Shown piece after piece: positions 18,023 through 27,432 of a stretch of DNA of 27,500 nucleotides. The DNA lies in assembly GCA_001586965.3 (NCBI GenBank), contig LUCW03001667.1:62501-90000 (forward strand), given 5' to 3'. Made by a program: the position numbers and the translations under genes. The notes under the pieces are model-generated. The model searched no databases, was not told where the DNA came from, and saw only the letters and a program-made list of their open reading frames with translations. How positions within the stretch are numbered: position 1 is the stretch's first letter; every line of letters starts with the position of its first letter. This DNA is from Sphaeroforma sirkka. Taxonomy: Eukaryota; Opisthokonta; Ichthyosporea; Ichthyophonida.

Positions 18023-19118
18023 GAAATTGAATAAGTTGAATGGTTTGAGAATGCTTATCAATACTTCTAAAAAGAGGTATCGGCTCAAATTACGAGAGAG
18101 AAAAAACCGCTGCAACATGTTTCGAATTTGTATATCTTTAAGATGGATAAGTTCTGGATTAGTTCCTGCTTATAGTCGAAGATATTGCGGACGATGCCAT
18201 GCATGCGTAGCAAGAATGACTAAAGAGAGGTGGCAAGACTTTTGCCGATAAAATGGAAAGCAGCGCTAAAGGCTTTGTGAAACTGGCTTCGCAAACCGCA
18301 GATATACTTGAAGGAATCAGTCAGTCAAACGAAGCCCCGATTGGAACACTGATGTACTCCTTCGGGTACATATCATTATCTTGTGTGAATATTTGTCTTG
18401 TGTGCCTTTCGTTCGTATGTGCGTGCGAGTGATGTATGTCCTCCCGGTATATGCATGCGTGCAAATGATGGATGCTGTCGTATGTGCATGCTCGTATATC
18501 AAGATCACCTTTTTACTATATTCTTGCTACATACATACAGTAGAGAATACGGCAAACTGTTGATATGGTGACTAAGAGCTGTAGAAACCCCACTCGAGGA
18601 AGAAAGTTGTAGTCAAATTTCATGCCTAGATGGAACCTGGCGTGAAAATATGAGTCCCATCTTGTTCCAATTACCGTCGTCACATGATTTTATCACTAAG
18701 GAACCTGATATGATTGTATGAACTGTTACTTGACGGAGATGGGTTGATTGACTTCAATTCATGTTGCTAGGTATGTTGGATCGACGCGTACATTGCGCTA
18801 TATAACGTGTCGAGCCATATGACCTTTCAAGATTACAAAAGAATATTTTTGACGTAGTGGTGGTGGCAGGGATATGTCTTTTTGGGATGTTCCACTTTTC
18901 TTATACTCGCTAATTTTAGAAAACTCGTTCGAATAAGTATTTCGGAACATCGGATCCATAACTAGTCTTTATTTCAAATCCTGTCAGTGATTTATAAAGA
19001 CGTAAATTTGGTTGAGAGGTTACCATACTATGGTTTGGACAGAAACCCCGGGAGGTAAGAAAACCCTCATGAGTTTGGAGTTCTGCTGAAATAGGCGTAA
19101 ACTAGGTTTTAGCCAATA
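18023..19118. other. No recognised gene; may contain a degraded minus-strand LTR
   Basis: Only short frames. A 59-codon + frame at 18253-18432 (starts MESSAKGFVKLASQTADI, ends in a hydrophobic stretch) is the most protein-like but unsupported. The right part follows directly on the polypurine tract at 19119-19126 (minus), so it should be the 3' LTR of that relic; on the minus strand it has a TTTATAAAT box at about 18990. Confidence 0.35.
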
Positions 19119-20028
19119 CCCCCTTTGAACTCTAACTCTGGGCATGTCACCAAGTTATGTCGGTTCATCTGTCACAAGCATATCTCGAAAATAGGTATAT
19201 TTAGGACGTCCGAGGTTTTTGGTGAGATGATCAGCGGGTTCGTCACAGGTATACATGTATTTATGACCAATCATACCAGTACGAAAAAAGTCACCTGACT
19301 GCATATGTCTATATATTTGGGACCTTTGGGCTTGCCTGTCCTCAGTGCGATCTTAATCGCCTTTGATTATCAATATATAGGCGAGTAGGCAATTTAAGCG
19401 CATAACCGAGCGCGTGGATGACATTTCGTATCCACGCAATGGAATGTGTGGTCACGGAGCCGGCAATATACGCTGCCTCCCCTGAACTGATGAGGACGTT
19501 TTTTTGTTTATGTGATCGCCAGAATATAGTAGTATAGTTAAAGCAGATTAGTATATAAGTATGATCTTTCCGAGTTTTCGGGCAAGAGACCCGATTGGAA
19601 TCACTGTACAACAAGAGAGTGGAGTCCAGAGTTTGGTCGAGGAGCGCATGTCGGTAGGTTAGAACAAATGTAGAAGTAGCAGCATGGTAAAGAAGCACAC
19701 AGATATGAGCATCATAGCGTTGTTGAAGGGAGCACGGCGAAATGCAGCTAGTTAATTTAAGAACAAAGTCGCTAGATGTACAATGAAATGTGGAGAAGTC
19801 GATAAAAGCCGCAAGGTTGACCACTGGCGCCTCCCACTGGCCCATCTCTACCAACTGCTGCATCGCAATCGCAGCACTTGCCGACTTCCTAGCTGGCCGC
19901 TTCTTCACCGAGCTACGCCAATTCTGCTTCTTTCGCGGTCCCATACTCAGTATTGCCTTGACGGCCAGTGGCACAGGAATGTTCGTTTCCTTCAACCACT
20001 GCCACTTAATTAGCGACGGGGGGACCAC
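19119..20028 (-). mobile_element. Copia 3' part: RT end, RNase H and polypurine tract
   Basis: A 228-codon frame (20028-19342) contains the RT C-terminal part (IKWQWLKETNIPVPLAVK, then DFSTFHCTSSDFVLKL) and an RNase H domain with catalytic positions retained: Asp in LLYSDSN, Glu in SSGEAAYIA and Asp in LYIDNQ. Right after DNQ a frameshift occurs; the next frame reads AIKIALRTGKPKGPKYIDI, and after another shift EPADHLTKNLGRPKY, the usual Copia end. The minus-strand tract AAAGGGGG (19126-19119) followed by TATTGG resembles the polypurine tract and LTR start of Copia elements. No ATG begins the long frame; the first in-frame one is inside. The domain is unusually well kept compared with its flanks. 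Confidence 0.75.
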
Positions 20029-20357
20029 TATTAACTCTTGACCAGCTCACATAAAAATAGAAAAGTCACCTTTTTTTTTATTGCGTCGAACCCAGGTGTT
20101 ATCAAAACATTTACAGCACTGGAAAGTCTCTAAATGTACTTTTTAAACTTTTTTTTGACACATATCTGAGAATCAGAAAGGAATTGAATATCACATTTAG
20201 TGAACTTAATTGGGCAATTAGAAAACGTACCCGTAAATCTGTATGTACATTCAGTGACTTTCCCATGTAGGCCATGTATATTTAGAGTATTTACTCTTGG
20301 TTTAACGTGCATGCGATATCAACTCTGATCGTATATGCAGCGAATCCAAGGGAAACA

Positions 20358-21314
20358 AGGAAGCTGCGGTACTTGCCGCGAATTTCAGAGCCGGTAGATG
20401 CGCCAGGGTGAGTGTTAGAGCCTGGGAGGGGACATTCTCGACGCCAAAAGCGGCAACCATGAGGTGTATTTAGGCATCCTAGAAAACGGATTTCTCGCCA
20501 GTAGGGGCCTGTATAACATGGAGGCCAACTATATTTCCAGCAATGCTGAAAGTTGTGAGTATGTAATTGGTGGATAATGTGGTAGATGACCAGTCAGCGT
20601 CGGGTGAGCGTAAGATTTCATTCACGTGTAGAATGAGGATAGTGTCACGAGTTTTGTGTCGCCAAATGTTCTCGTCAGCTACAGATTGGATGAAGCCATG
20701 TATGCGGAGTTTGTCAGCAATGTCATGGTTCCACAGACGAGCTTCCTGCTCGAGGCCATTGAAATACGTTTCAGACGTAAGACCGTGTTGGACGGGTAAT
20801 GACCCAATCCAGTTGAACCCTTCCCAAGTTTCTTAGGAAGCTGCGGTACTTGCCGCGAATTTCAGAGCCGGTAGATTTGCGCCAGGGTGAGTGTTAGAGC
20901 CTGGGGGGGGACATTCTCGACGCCAAAAGCGGCAACCATGAGGTGTATTTAGGCATCCTAGAAAACGGATTTCTCGCCAGTAGGGGCCTGTATAACATGG
21001 AGGCCAACTATATTTCCAGCAATGCTGAAAGTTGTGAGTATGTAATTGGTGGATAATGTGGTAGATGACCAGTCAGCGTCGGGTGAGCGTAAGATTTCAT
21101 TCACGTGTAGAATGAGGATAGTGTCACGAGTTTTGTGTCGCCAAATGTTCTCGTCAGCTACAGATTGGATGAAGCCATGTATGCGGAGTTTGTCAGCAAT
21201 GTCATGGTTCCACAGACGAGCTTCCTGCTCAAGGCCATTGAAATACGTTTCAGACGTAAGACCGTGTTGGACGGGTAATGACCAAATCCAGTTGAACCCT
21301 TCCCAAGTTTCTTA
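20358..21314 (-). repeat. Recent 477/479-bp tandem duplication carrying a Copia RT fragment
   Basis: Copies at about 20358-20834 and 20835-21314 differ only by a 2-nt indel (GTAGATG/GTAGATTTG) and three substitutions (GGGAGGGG/GGGGGGGG, CTCGAGG/CTCAAGG, GACCCAA/GACCAAA). On the minus strand each encodes a Copia RT middle part: FNGLEQEARLWNHDIADKL (for YGLKQAPR-type), SVADENIW, and LILHVNEIL where the catalytic YVDD is expected. Leftward of copy 1 a shifted frame continues with KYRSFLVSLGFA and IRVDIACTLN (to about 20280). Both copies carry the dead HVNE, so the fragment was inactive before it was duplicated. Confidence 0.85.
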
Positions 21315-21734
21315 GCCAAGTTATCAGCAAAACAAACTCGCCGAGACCGTTTCGCTGACTGCAACTGTTTTTCTTCTCTTTGGTGTTCTTGTCCTTTCAG
21401 TCCTGGATTTTTATTCTTCATCAGCCTGCATCCGGTGTTTTTACTAGTTGTTGGTTTGGTAAGGGGCGGTAAGGCCGATACGGGATCTTATTGTAGATAA
21501 TAGATATATGTGCGCAACCTCATGTATTGTCCCTGTCCCCCATTAAAAGTATGCCCCTTTCATCGTTAGGTCGGAAAGGACCGCCGCGATAAGACAGCTA
21601 ATAGACTAATCGGTTCCTGACTGCTAGTCGGGGCAGGTCGGCCGAATTAAGCTTGTATGTATTTGGAGTATTGTATGTGTGTTGCGGGATTTCTTACACC
21701 CGAAGAAGGTGATCGCACAGCCCATCATGTCTGT

Positions 21735-22100
21735 CATTGGCACTTCCGTGGCTCGTTTTGATACAGACGCGGGCAATGCGGAAGATGTCCAGCCGGTGGT
21801 CATTCAGAGCTTTCAGGATGGCCTGGGCCCCCTTCTTAAATGTGACGAGGTTGCCGTCGTCGAGGTAAAAGCTTTAGATGTCGTGATGAGTCGAAACGTT
21901 GTGTCCTTATAGTGTTGCATATCGTATTAAACATTTTCGGCTCCTTCCATGGGCCATATTGGCTGATAAAAAAATTGTAAAAGTGAGATATCCCCGTGAG
22001 CCTGGATGTAGGAGTAGTTGGTGGTATGAGGCTGCTAGGTTGGCTGCCGATTGTATTATCGCGTTGCGAGAGTGCCAGCCATGTCGATTAAAGGCGAGAT
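21735..22100 (-). pseudogene. Gypsy/DIRS-like reverse-transcriptase relic
   Basis: On the minus strand one frame reads AASYHQLLLHPGSRGYLTF (about 22035-21975), like the 'L.SGYHQI.(I/L)HP..R.Y.AF' motif. A second piece after stops reads SFYLDDGNLVTFKKGAQAI (about 21874-21818), with an intact YLDD box. Spacing and lost middle part show decay. It is a different RT class from the Copia fragments to its left. Confidence 0.5.
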
Positions 22101-22925
22101 GTATCTTAGGTACAGCCCTCTAAAATGACACCTCATGTTTGTTTGCAGCAGCCTGAATGAAGGTCAACGCCGACAAGGGGTGGACGGAGACCCTCTGTCG
22201 GCCGACAGCAGCGTAGACTGGACAGCACGCTGGTATGGTGGCCATTCGCCTATCATGTTGTTTATTTATTAAATATGTATTGTTTATATCGTTGAGATGA
22301 TAAGACTTAGGTGAGCGAGTGTCTTGAGATTCCGATACTGATAGGATAGGAGTAAGAGTGGGCAATGGAGTGGTGGTACCGACCGCTCATGTACCATTAA
22401 ACCCTTAAAAGTACACTCATGAGTGTTTACAGCCGTGAAACTACGACCAGTAAGCAATAAATAGGCTCAAAGCATGTAGTTCATTAAGGCCGTCCAACCT
22501 TTATAACAGCAGACCCAAGCACAGAGTGAATAAACATGACGGAATGAATTGTATTGTTGTCCGTGATGCCATGAGTATTTGAGTCAACGCCGAGTATGGC
22601 TAATAGAGTGACTGCAAAGCTAACCACCGATTACCACACTCATCCTGTACGCATTTAGGAGTGCTCCCACACTGCAGAGGATTGTATTGGCACGTATGTG
22701 TTGTGCAGAAAGTGGCGGGTGTTGGATAGACAATATATATCGTGTTGAAAAAGGGCTACAGAAAGAGATGTTATATGTGTGGCTGTCGAGATATAGTATA
22801 TTTAGTATGCCACTGCGGCACAGGTTTTTAACGGGAAGTATTGTCAAATGTGATACATTGATATTCATAGTTCGTATGAACCCCAATGAGATAACCAAAG
22901 GACTGTTACGATAAAGTGGCACTGT
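22101..22925. other. No recognised feature
   Basis: Short frames on both strands, none with a recognisable motif. Confidence 0.3.
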
Positions 22926-23350
22926 TGTGGCAGTGATACTTTCTAAAATAGAACAGATTCACATCGACGTACGTTTCGTTCCTATCCGAGAAGGCGAAAA
23001 GCAGTTCAATATCAAAAATTATACCCTGTATATGCAAGAGTCGATACGCTCACTATACCGTGGTCACTCTTGCATCTTCTCGTACGACTGGCATATAAGT
23101 CTTAAGACCTGGGGCGGGTCTTCAGTCGGATTTTTTGTTGCTGTTGAATCTATGTTTTGCTGTATTGCAGGTCAGGGCCTCTGCTGTCTTATATTGGGCA
23201 CTTCGATAGGAAGATATTCTTGCATTTTCTCGTACGACTGGCATACATGTCTTATGACTTGGGCGGGGGGGGGGTCAGTCGGGTTGTCTGTTGCTGTTTA
23301 AATTAAGTCTGGTTGTATGACAGGTTAGGGTCTCGACTGCCTTATGGTAG
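22926..23350 (+). repeat. 150-bp duplication within a 124-codon frame
   Basis: Copies starting at 23068 and 23218 share TTGCAT(C/T)TTCTCGTACGACTGGCATA and the following 80 bp, then diverge. Because the offset is exactly 150 the + frame (22927-23301, no good ATG) repeats SCIFSYDWH...SVG twice. The second copy has a G10 run. No family recognised; coding is doubtful. Confidence 0.6.
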
Positions 23351-23493
23351 ACCGCCGAGTATCTATTCTTACAGCTCTTGCACAGAGTTTACTTAATATC
23401 AAACATGGGGCATTCAGAGTCTAAAATTAATACTATAAATACAAACATCGAAGGCTCTGATTCTAAAATATGATCGCTTTAGAGCTCAAAAGC

Positions 23494-23499
23494 TTTATT
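23494..23499 (-). terminator. AATAAA polyadenylation signal of the uL14 gene
   Basis: On the minus strand AATAAA begins 16 nt after the TAA stop at 23517-23515, in a suitable place for cleavage soon afterwards. Confidence 0.55.
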
Positions 23500-23514
23500 C
23501 TATTCTAGTCAGCT

Positions 23515-26500
23515 TTACAATTTCGGGATGAGCGACTGCAGCTTTGAGGACGTTCGCATGGAGATCAGCTCTCCGATTACACCCGTCTGACTCACGATTC
23601 TGCCAAAGAAAGTTATGGATTCTAATTAGTACCAGAAACATATGATAGTGCACGGCAACACTCTTGAATCTCGTGACTCACGATTCTGCCAAAGATAGAT
23701 AGATATGGGTTCTAACAAGTGTTTAAAACATATGTTAGTTCATTTCAAACCTTAAATCTCAGACAGATACTGACCTCTAACAGTATACAACAGGAACAGA
23801 CCGCAGACGTGTGTCATTAATATCCCTGATTCATGAGCTGATGGGCACCATTGCTAATATAACAGGCGCAACCACGATGCATGTAGTTTATACATATTTA
23901 AAAATATAGATGGAAATAAGTCTTTAATATACAGTCTTTATAGTGAGTATTTACATAGTGCATACTGAAAAATGTCGATGTCTATTTCAACACAAGTCTT
24001 TATAGGGAGTACTTACCTTGTGCCTACTGAAATATGTCTGTCTATTTTAACACAAGTCTTCATAGTGAGTAATTACCTAGTGCATACTGAAGGAAGTCTA
24101 TGTCTATTTCAACACAAGTCTATAGTGAGTACTTACCTGGTGCATACTGAAATATGTCTACAACTATTTCAACACAAGTCTTCATAGTGAGTACTTACCT
24201 TGTGCCTACTGAAATATGTCTTGCTATTTTAACACAAGTCTTTATAGGGAGTACTTGCCTTGTGCCGAGGGGCTCGTTCTTCTGATTCACCAGGATGCAC
24301 GCGTTGTCACCGAACACGATCTGACGTCCATCGATTCCCCTTTGCCCTTTCTGAAAGTCGATACAGATGAACAAAAGTACTAAGTTTGAACTCTTTAACG
24401 CGATAGTAGAAATGGACCAGAGTTCTACACAAATTAACAGAAGTACTAAATTTGAACTATTTAAAAGTTTCATATAGAATAATAAAAGTACTGAGTTTGA
24501 ACGCATTAATGCGAATACCGGAATGATCCAGAATTATAAAGTAATCCAGATGTATGAGCGAGTGCACACTGTTGTTGCGATGAGGGCATATGATACGTAA
24601 ATCGTACCTGCCATCGCCACAAATCTCCAAGCAAGTACAGAGCAGCGATTACTATATAACATATACTTGGAACTAAAAGCAATCCTCAACGCATCCATAC
24701 GGGAAGTCTCATGATACAACTGAATATTAACACAACACACAGAACCCCGCTGTTCGGTTAGGGCTGCCACTCACCTTGCATCGCACGACAAGAGCGCGAC
24801 GAACGTCTCCTTTCGCTGCTTGTTGTTTTGTCTGTCAGGAACATGTATTACGGGAATTAGTTTGTGGGTGATTCTGCCAAGCATGTAGATATATCCAAAC
24901 CCCTCCATGAGAACTATACCACGGATTAGACTGTTGAAAAGAAGCTATCTACACGTAGCGCAGGAGATGGATATATAAATAGAGGGTTGCTGTTTGCCTT
25001 AGATCGCACAGAAGGCATAGGGGTGTACACAAAGCATCAGAGCATCAGATGGATAGTTCAAGGCAGGATGTTTATATGTACGTATGACCTGCCCTGTACT
25101 CGACCGCAAAGACGGCACTGGTGAAAAGAATAAACGTTAATACCGCGTCGCGGGTAGCCCCCTGTACGATGACTCATATAAAATCTTTAAAACCCAAGCA
25201 ATGTCATACAGACGAATACGCCACACCCCATACTGGGACGACTACGGCTGGCGCTGAGGCCGTTGTGGTGCGATATGCGATTGTAATTTGGACATAAGCG
25301 GTCCGCATCAAATAGAATGGGAAATGCAATTGTAAATCGGACACAAGCAGTCCGTATCAAATAGAATGGGACATGTAATTGTAAATCGGGCGCAAGCGGT
25401 CCGTATCAAATAGAATGGGACATGCAATTGTAAATCAGACACAAGCGGTCCGCATCAAATAGAATGGGACATGCAATTGTAAATCAGACACAAGCGGTCC
25501 GCATCAAATAGAATGGGACATGCAATTGTAAATCGGACACAAGCGGTCCGTATCAAATAGAATGGGACATGCAATTGTAAATCAGACACAAGCGGTCCGC
25601 ATCAAATAGAATGGGATATGCAATTGTAAATCGGACACAAGCGGTCCGTATCAAATAGAATGGGACATGCAATTGTAAATCGGACACAAGCGGTCCGTAT
25701 CAAATAGAATGGGACATGTAATTGTGAATCGGGCACAAGCGGTCCGTATCAAATAGAATGGGACATGCAATTGTAAATCGGACACAAGCGGTCCGTATCA
25801 AATAGAATGGGACATGTAATTGTGAATCAGGCACAAGCGGTCCGTATCAAATAGAATGGGACATGCAATTGTAAATCGGACACAAGCGGTCTGTATCAAA
25901 TAGAATGGGACATGCGATTGTAAATCGGACACAAGCGGTTTTTGTAGTATAGAATCGGGCGTGCGACGGCTACAGTAAACTCATACGCCATTGTAGTGCG
26001 CAAGGCTAAGGAGTTTTCCATACCAAACGGTTCGTACAGAAAATACTCATATTTGGGACAAAGGCTAAAAGATTGGGATACCTACAACAAACAACAAGGC
26101 AAAAAACAACAAGGCAGGTACAGTCGGAAGTACGGTAGAACTCTCCATACAAATGGGTGTGGTATACAAGATAACAGGTTGGGGTGGGTGTCCACACGAA
26201 GACGCATGGCATATATATATGCCATAGCGAAAAAAAAACTCTCTGATAATGTATGTGACTGAGTTTATGATGTATGTGACTGAGTTTTACGGTATAATCG
26301 GTAGCCCAATCGCACTTCCACATCGATCACAACACAGAGGCCGATTTCCCACACACCCATCGAACGGACAAAATAAACGTTTCAATAAACCAAGTACACG
26401 CACTGCACACAAGACATCTCCTTCACTTACGGTGGCCGTAGGTAGCTTTCGCGTAGTTTTCACAGAAACCACGATGAGGTCTCCGATCGCCGACGCCTTC

Positions 26501-26526
26501 TTAGGCCCGCGCAAGGACTTGATACA
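23515..26526 (-). CDS. MRPL14: Mitochondrial-type ribosomal protein uL14, three exons, 5'-partial
   Basis: uL14 is a large-subunit ribosomal protein at the subunit interface; the sequence is of bacterial/mitochondrial type, presumably imported to the mitochondrion. I read exon A 26526-26398 (acceptor CACTCAG, donor GTACTT), exon B 24350-24259 (acceptor CTTTCAG, donor GCAAGT) and exon C 23599-23515 (acceptor CTTTGGCAG, stop TAA), phases 0 and 2, giving 101 residues. Matching stretches: CIKSLRG and IGDLIVVSVK, then SEGDVLCAV in A; KGQRGIDGR, FGDNACILVN and EPLGT in B; RIVSQTGVIGELISM to the end LQSLIPKL in C. This corresponds to uL14 from about residue 21 to the end. The N-terminal VADNSGA part is not found in the rest of the window and must lie to the right, making intron 1 at least 974 bp. 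The A/B junction gives a segment about four residues shorter than usual, so that donor is the least sure. Introns 2 and 3 are 2047 and 659 bp. Confidence 0.85.
23588..23760 (-). repeat. 86-bp duplication copying the exon C 3' splice site
   Basis: CTTTGGCAG|AATCGTGAGTCA occurs twice on the minus strand, with the first exonic base at 23599 (used for the uL14 reading) and at 23685. The following bases are diverged. Using the 23685 copy would give 20 other residues and a TAG at 23624-23622. Confidence 0.75.
23930..24262 (-). repeat. About six 60-bp units that each copy the exon B 5' splice site
   Basis: Read on the minus strand, the unit contains TATTTCAGTAGGCACAAG|GTAAGTACTCAC followed by TATAAAGACTTGTGTTGAAATAG. 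The first unit is the real end of exon B (CTCGGCACAAG|GCAAGTACTCC). Three downstream copies have a perfect GTAAGT, others GTAATT or GTAAAT. Each copy except the first also has TTTCAG ten bases before the donor, so it resembles a micro-exon with both splice signals. Confidence 0.8.
24371..24505 (-). repeat. Three copies of a motif before the exon B acceptor
   Basis: TTCAAACTTAGTACTTTTGTT-type blocks (minus strand of about 24371-24391, 24436-24457 and 24481-24502) precede the acceptor of exon B. The closest one leads into the pyrimidine-rich CTTTCAG. They may be copies of the branch-point region. Confidence 0.5.
24506..25274. other. Intron 2 of uL14, unique part
   Basis: No recognised gene or repeat family; short frames only. 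Confidence 0.4.
25275..25941 (+). repeat. 49-bp minisatellite, about 13.5 copies (uL14 intron 2)
   Basis: The unit is GGGACATGCAATTGTAAATC followed by GGACACAAGCGGTCCGTATC and AAATAGAAT. Copies are mostly over 90% alike; recurring variants are TCGGACA/TCAGACA and CCGTATC/CCGCATC, some alternating along the array. The last copy is cut inside AAGCGGT. 49 is not a multiple of three, so the array is not coding. Confidence 0.95.
26206..26225. other. Perfect 20-bp palindrome in intron 2
   Basis: ATGGC, five AT dinucleotides and GCCAT form a perfect palindrome; it is mostly a short AT repeat. Confidence 0.6.
26247..26290 (+). repeat. 22-bp direct duplication
   Basis: ATGTATGTGACTGAGTTTA occurs twice in a row (about 26249 and 26271), about 110 bp inside intron 2 from exon A's donor. 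Confidence 0.7.
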
Positions 26527-26929
26527 CTGAGTGAGGTGTGCATGTAAAGCACCCCGCAAAAGGATTCAACGTGTTATGAGATATAAAGAACTACATATAT
26601 CGTCAAATAAAGCAGCTTGTCAGCCTATTTAAGAAATTGTATAGAACTAGATATATGTATGTTGTAATTTTTCCCCCGTATTCCGAACCGAAGAGAAAAG
26701 CTACTTGTTGCGGAGTGTGCGAGTCACACCAAATAAATTTGCTGTGTTTTTTCTGTGTATGAGACGCATTAAAAATCATTCGTTTATGCGTTCACGGTAA
26801 ACGTTAACACTACATATACTACACTAGTAGCACCGATTGGGACTTCACATGGGTGCACGTCTCGGGTGAGCAGTTTATATTTTATTACGAAAGAATGTCT
26901 AACATCCATTCACCAGCAGTGCAAAAGCG
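26527..26929. other. Intron 1 of uL14, unique part
   Basis: Minus-strand intron immediately upstream of exon A; no recognised coding piece, in particular no uL14 N-terminus in any frame. Confidence 0.45.
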
Positions 26930-26933
26930 CATC

Positions 26934-27432
26934 TACCAGAAGTATGCATATGGGTGTAAAAGTGTACCAGAAGTATGTATATAGATGTTAAAAGTGTACC
27001 AGAAGTATGCATATGGATGTAAAAGTGTACCAGAAGTATGCATATGGATGTAAAAGTGTACCGGAAGTATACTTATAGATGTTAAAAGTGTACCAGAAGT
27101 ATGCATATGGATGTAAAAGTGTACCAGAAGTATGCATATGGATGTAAAAGTGTACCGGAAGTATACTTATAGCTGTTTAAAGTGTACCAGAAGTATGCAT
27201 ATGGATGTAAAAGTGTACCAGAAGTATGCATATGGATGTAAAAGTGTACCAGAAGTATGCATATGGATGCAAAAGTGTACCGGAAGTTTGCGTATAGATG
27301 TCAAAGTGTACCAGAAGTATGCATATGGATGTAAAAGTGTACCAGAGGTATGCATATGGATGTGAAAGTGTACCGGAAGTATGCTTATAGACGTAAAAGT
27401 GTACCAGCAGTATGTATATAGATGTAGAAGTG
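26934..27432 (+). repeat. 31/32-bp minisatellite with trimeric higher-order structure (uL14 intron 1)
   Basis: Sixteen units of AGTGTACCAGAAGTATGCAT plus ATGGATGTAAA. Type A (AGAAGTATGCATATGGATG) and type C (GGAAGTATACTTATAGATG and variants) alternate as A B A A C A A C A A A C A A C B, so the array grew largely as about 93-bp A-A-C blocks. Open frames on both strands here are by-products of the repeat. Confidence 0.9.

Noticed and set aside
24195..24506. 103-codon minus-strand frame
   Set aside because: It is exon B of uL14 plus flanking intron sequence on both sides, not a separate gene.
26249..26530. 93-codon plus-strand frame opposite uL14 exon A
   Set aside because: Antisense shadow; the minus strand carries the conserved uL14 motifs.
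25275..27432. CRISPR-like arrays
   Set aside because: Units follow each other directly with no unique spacers, no cas genes, and the context is a eukaryotic intron.
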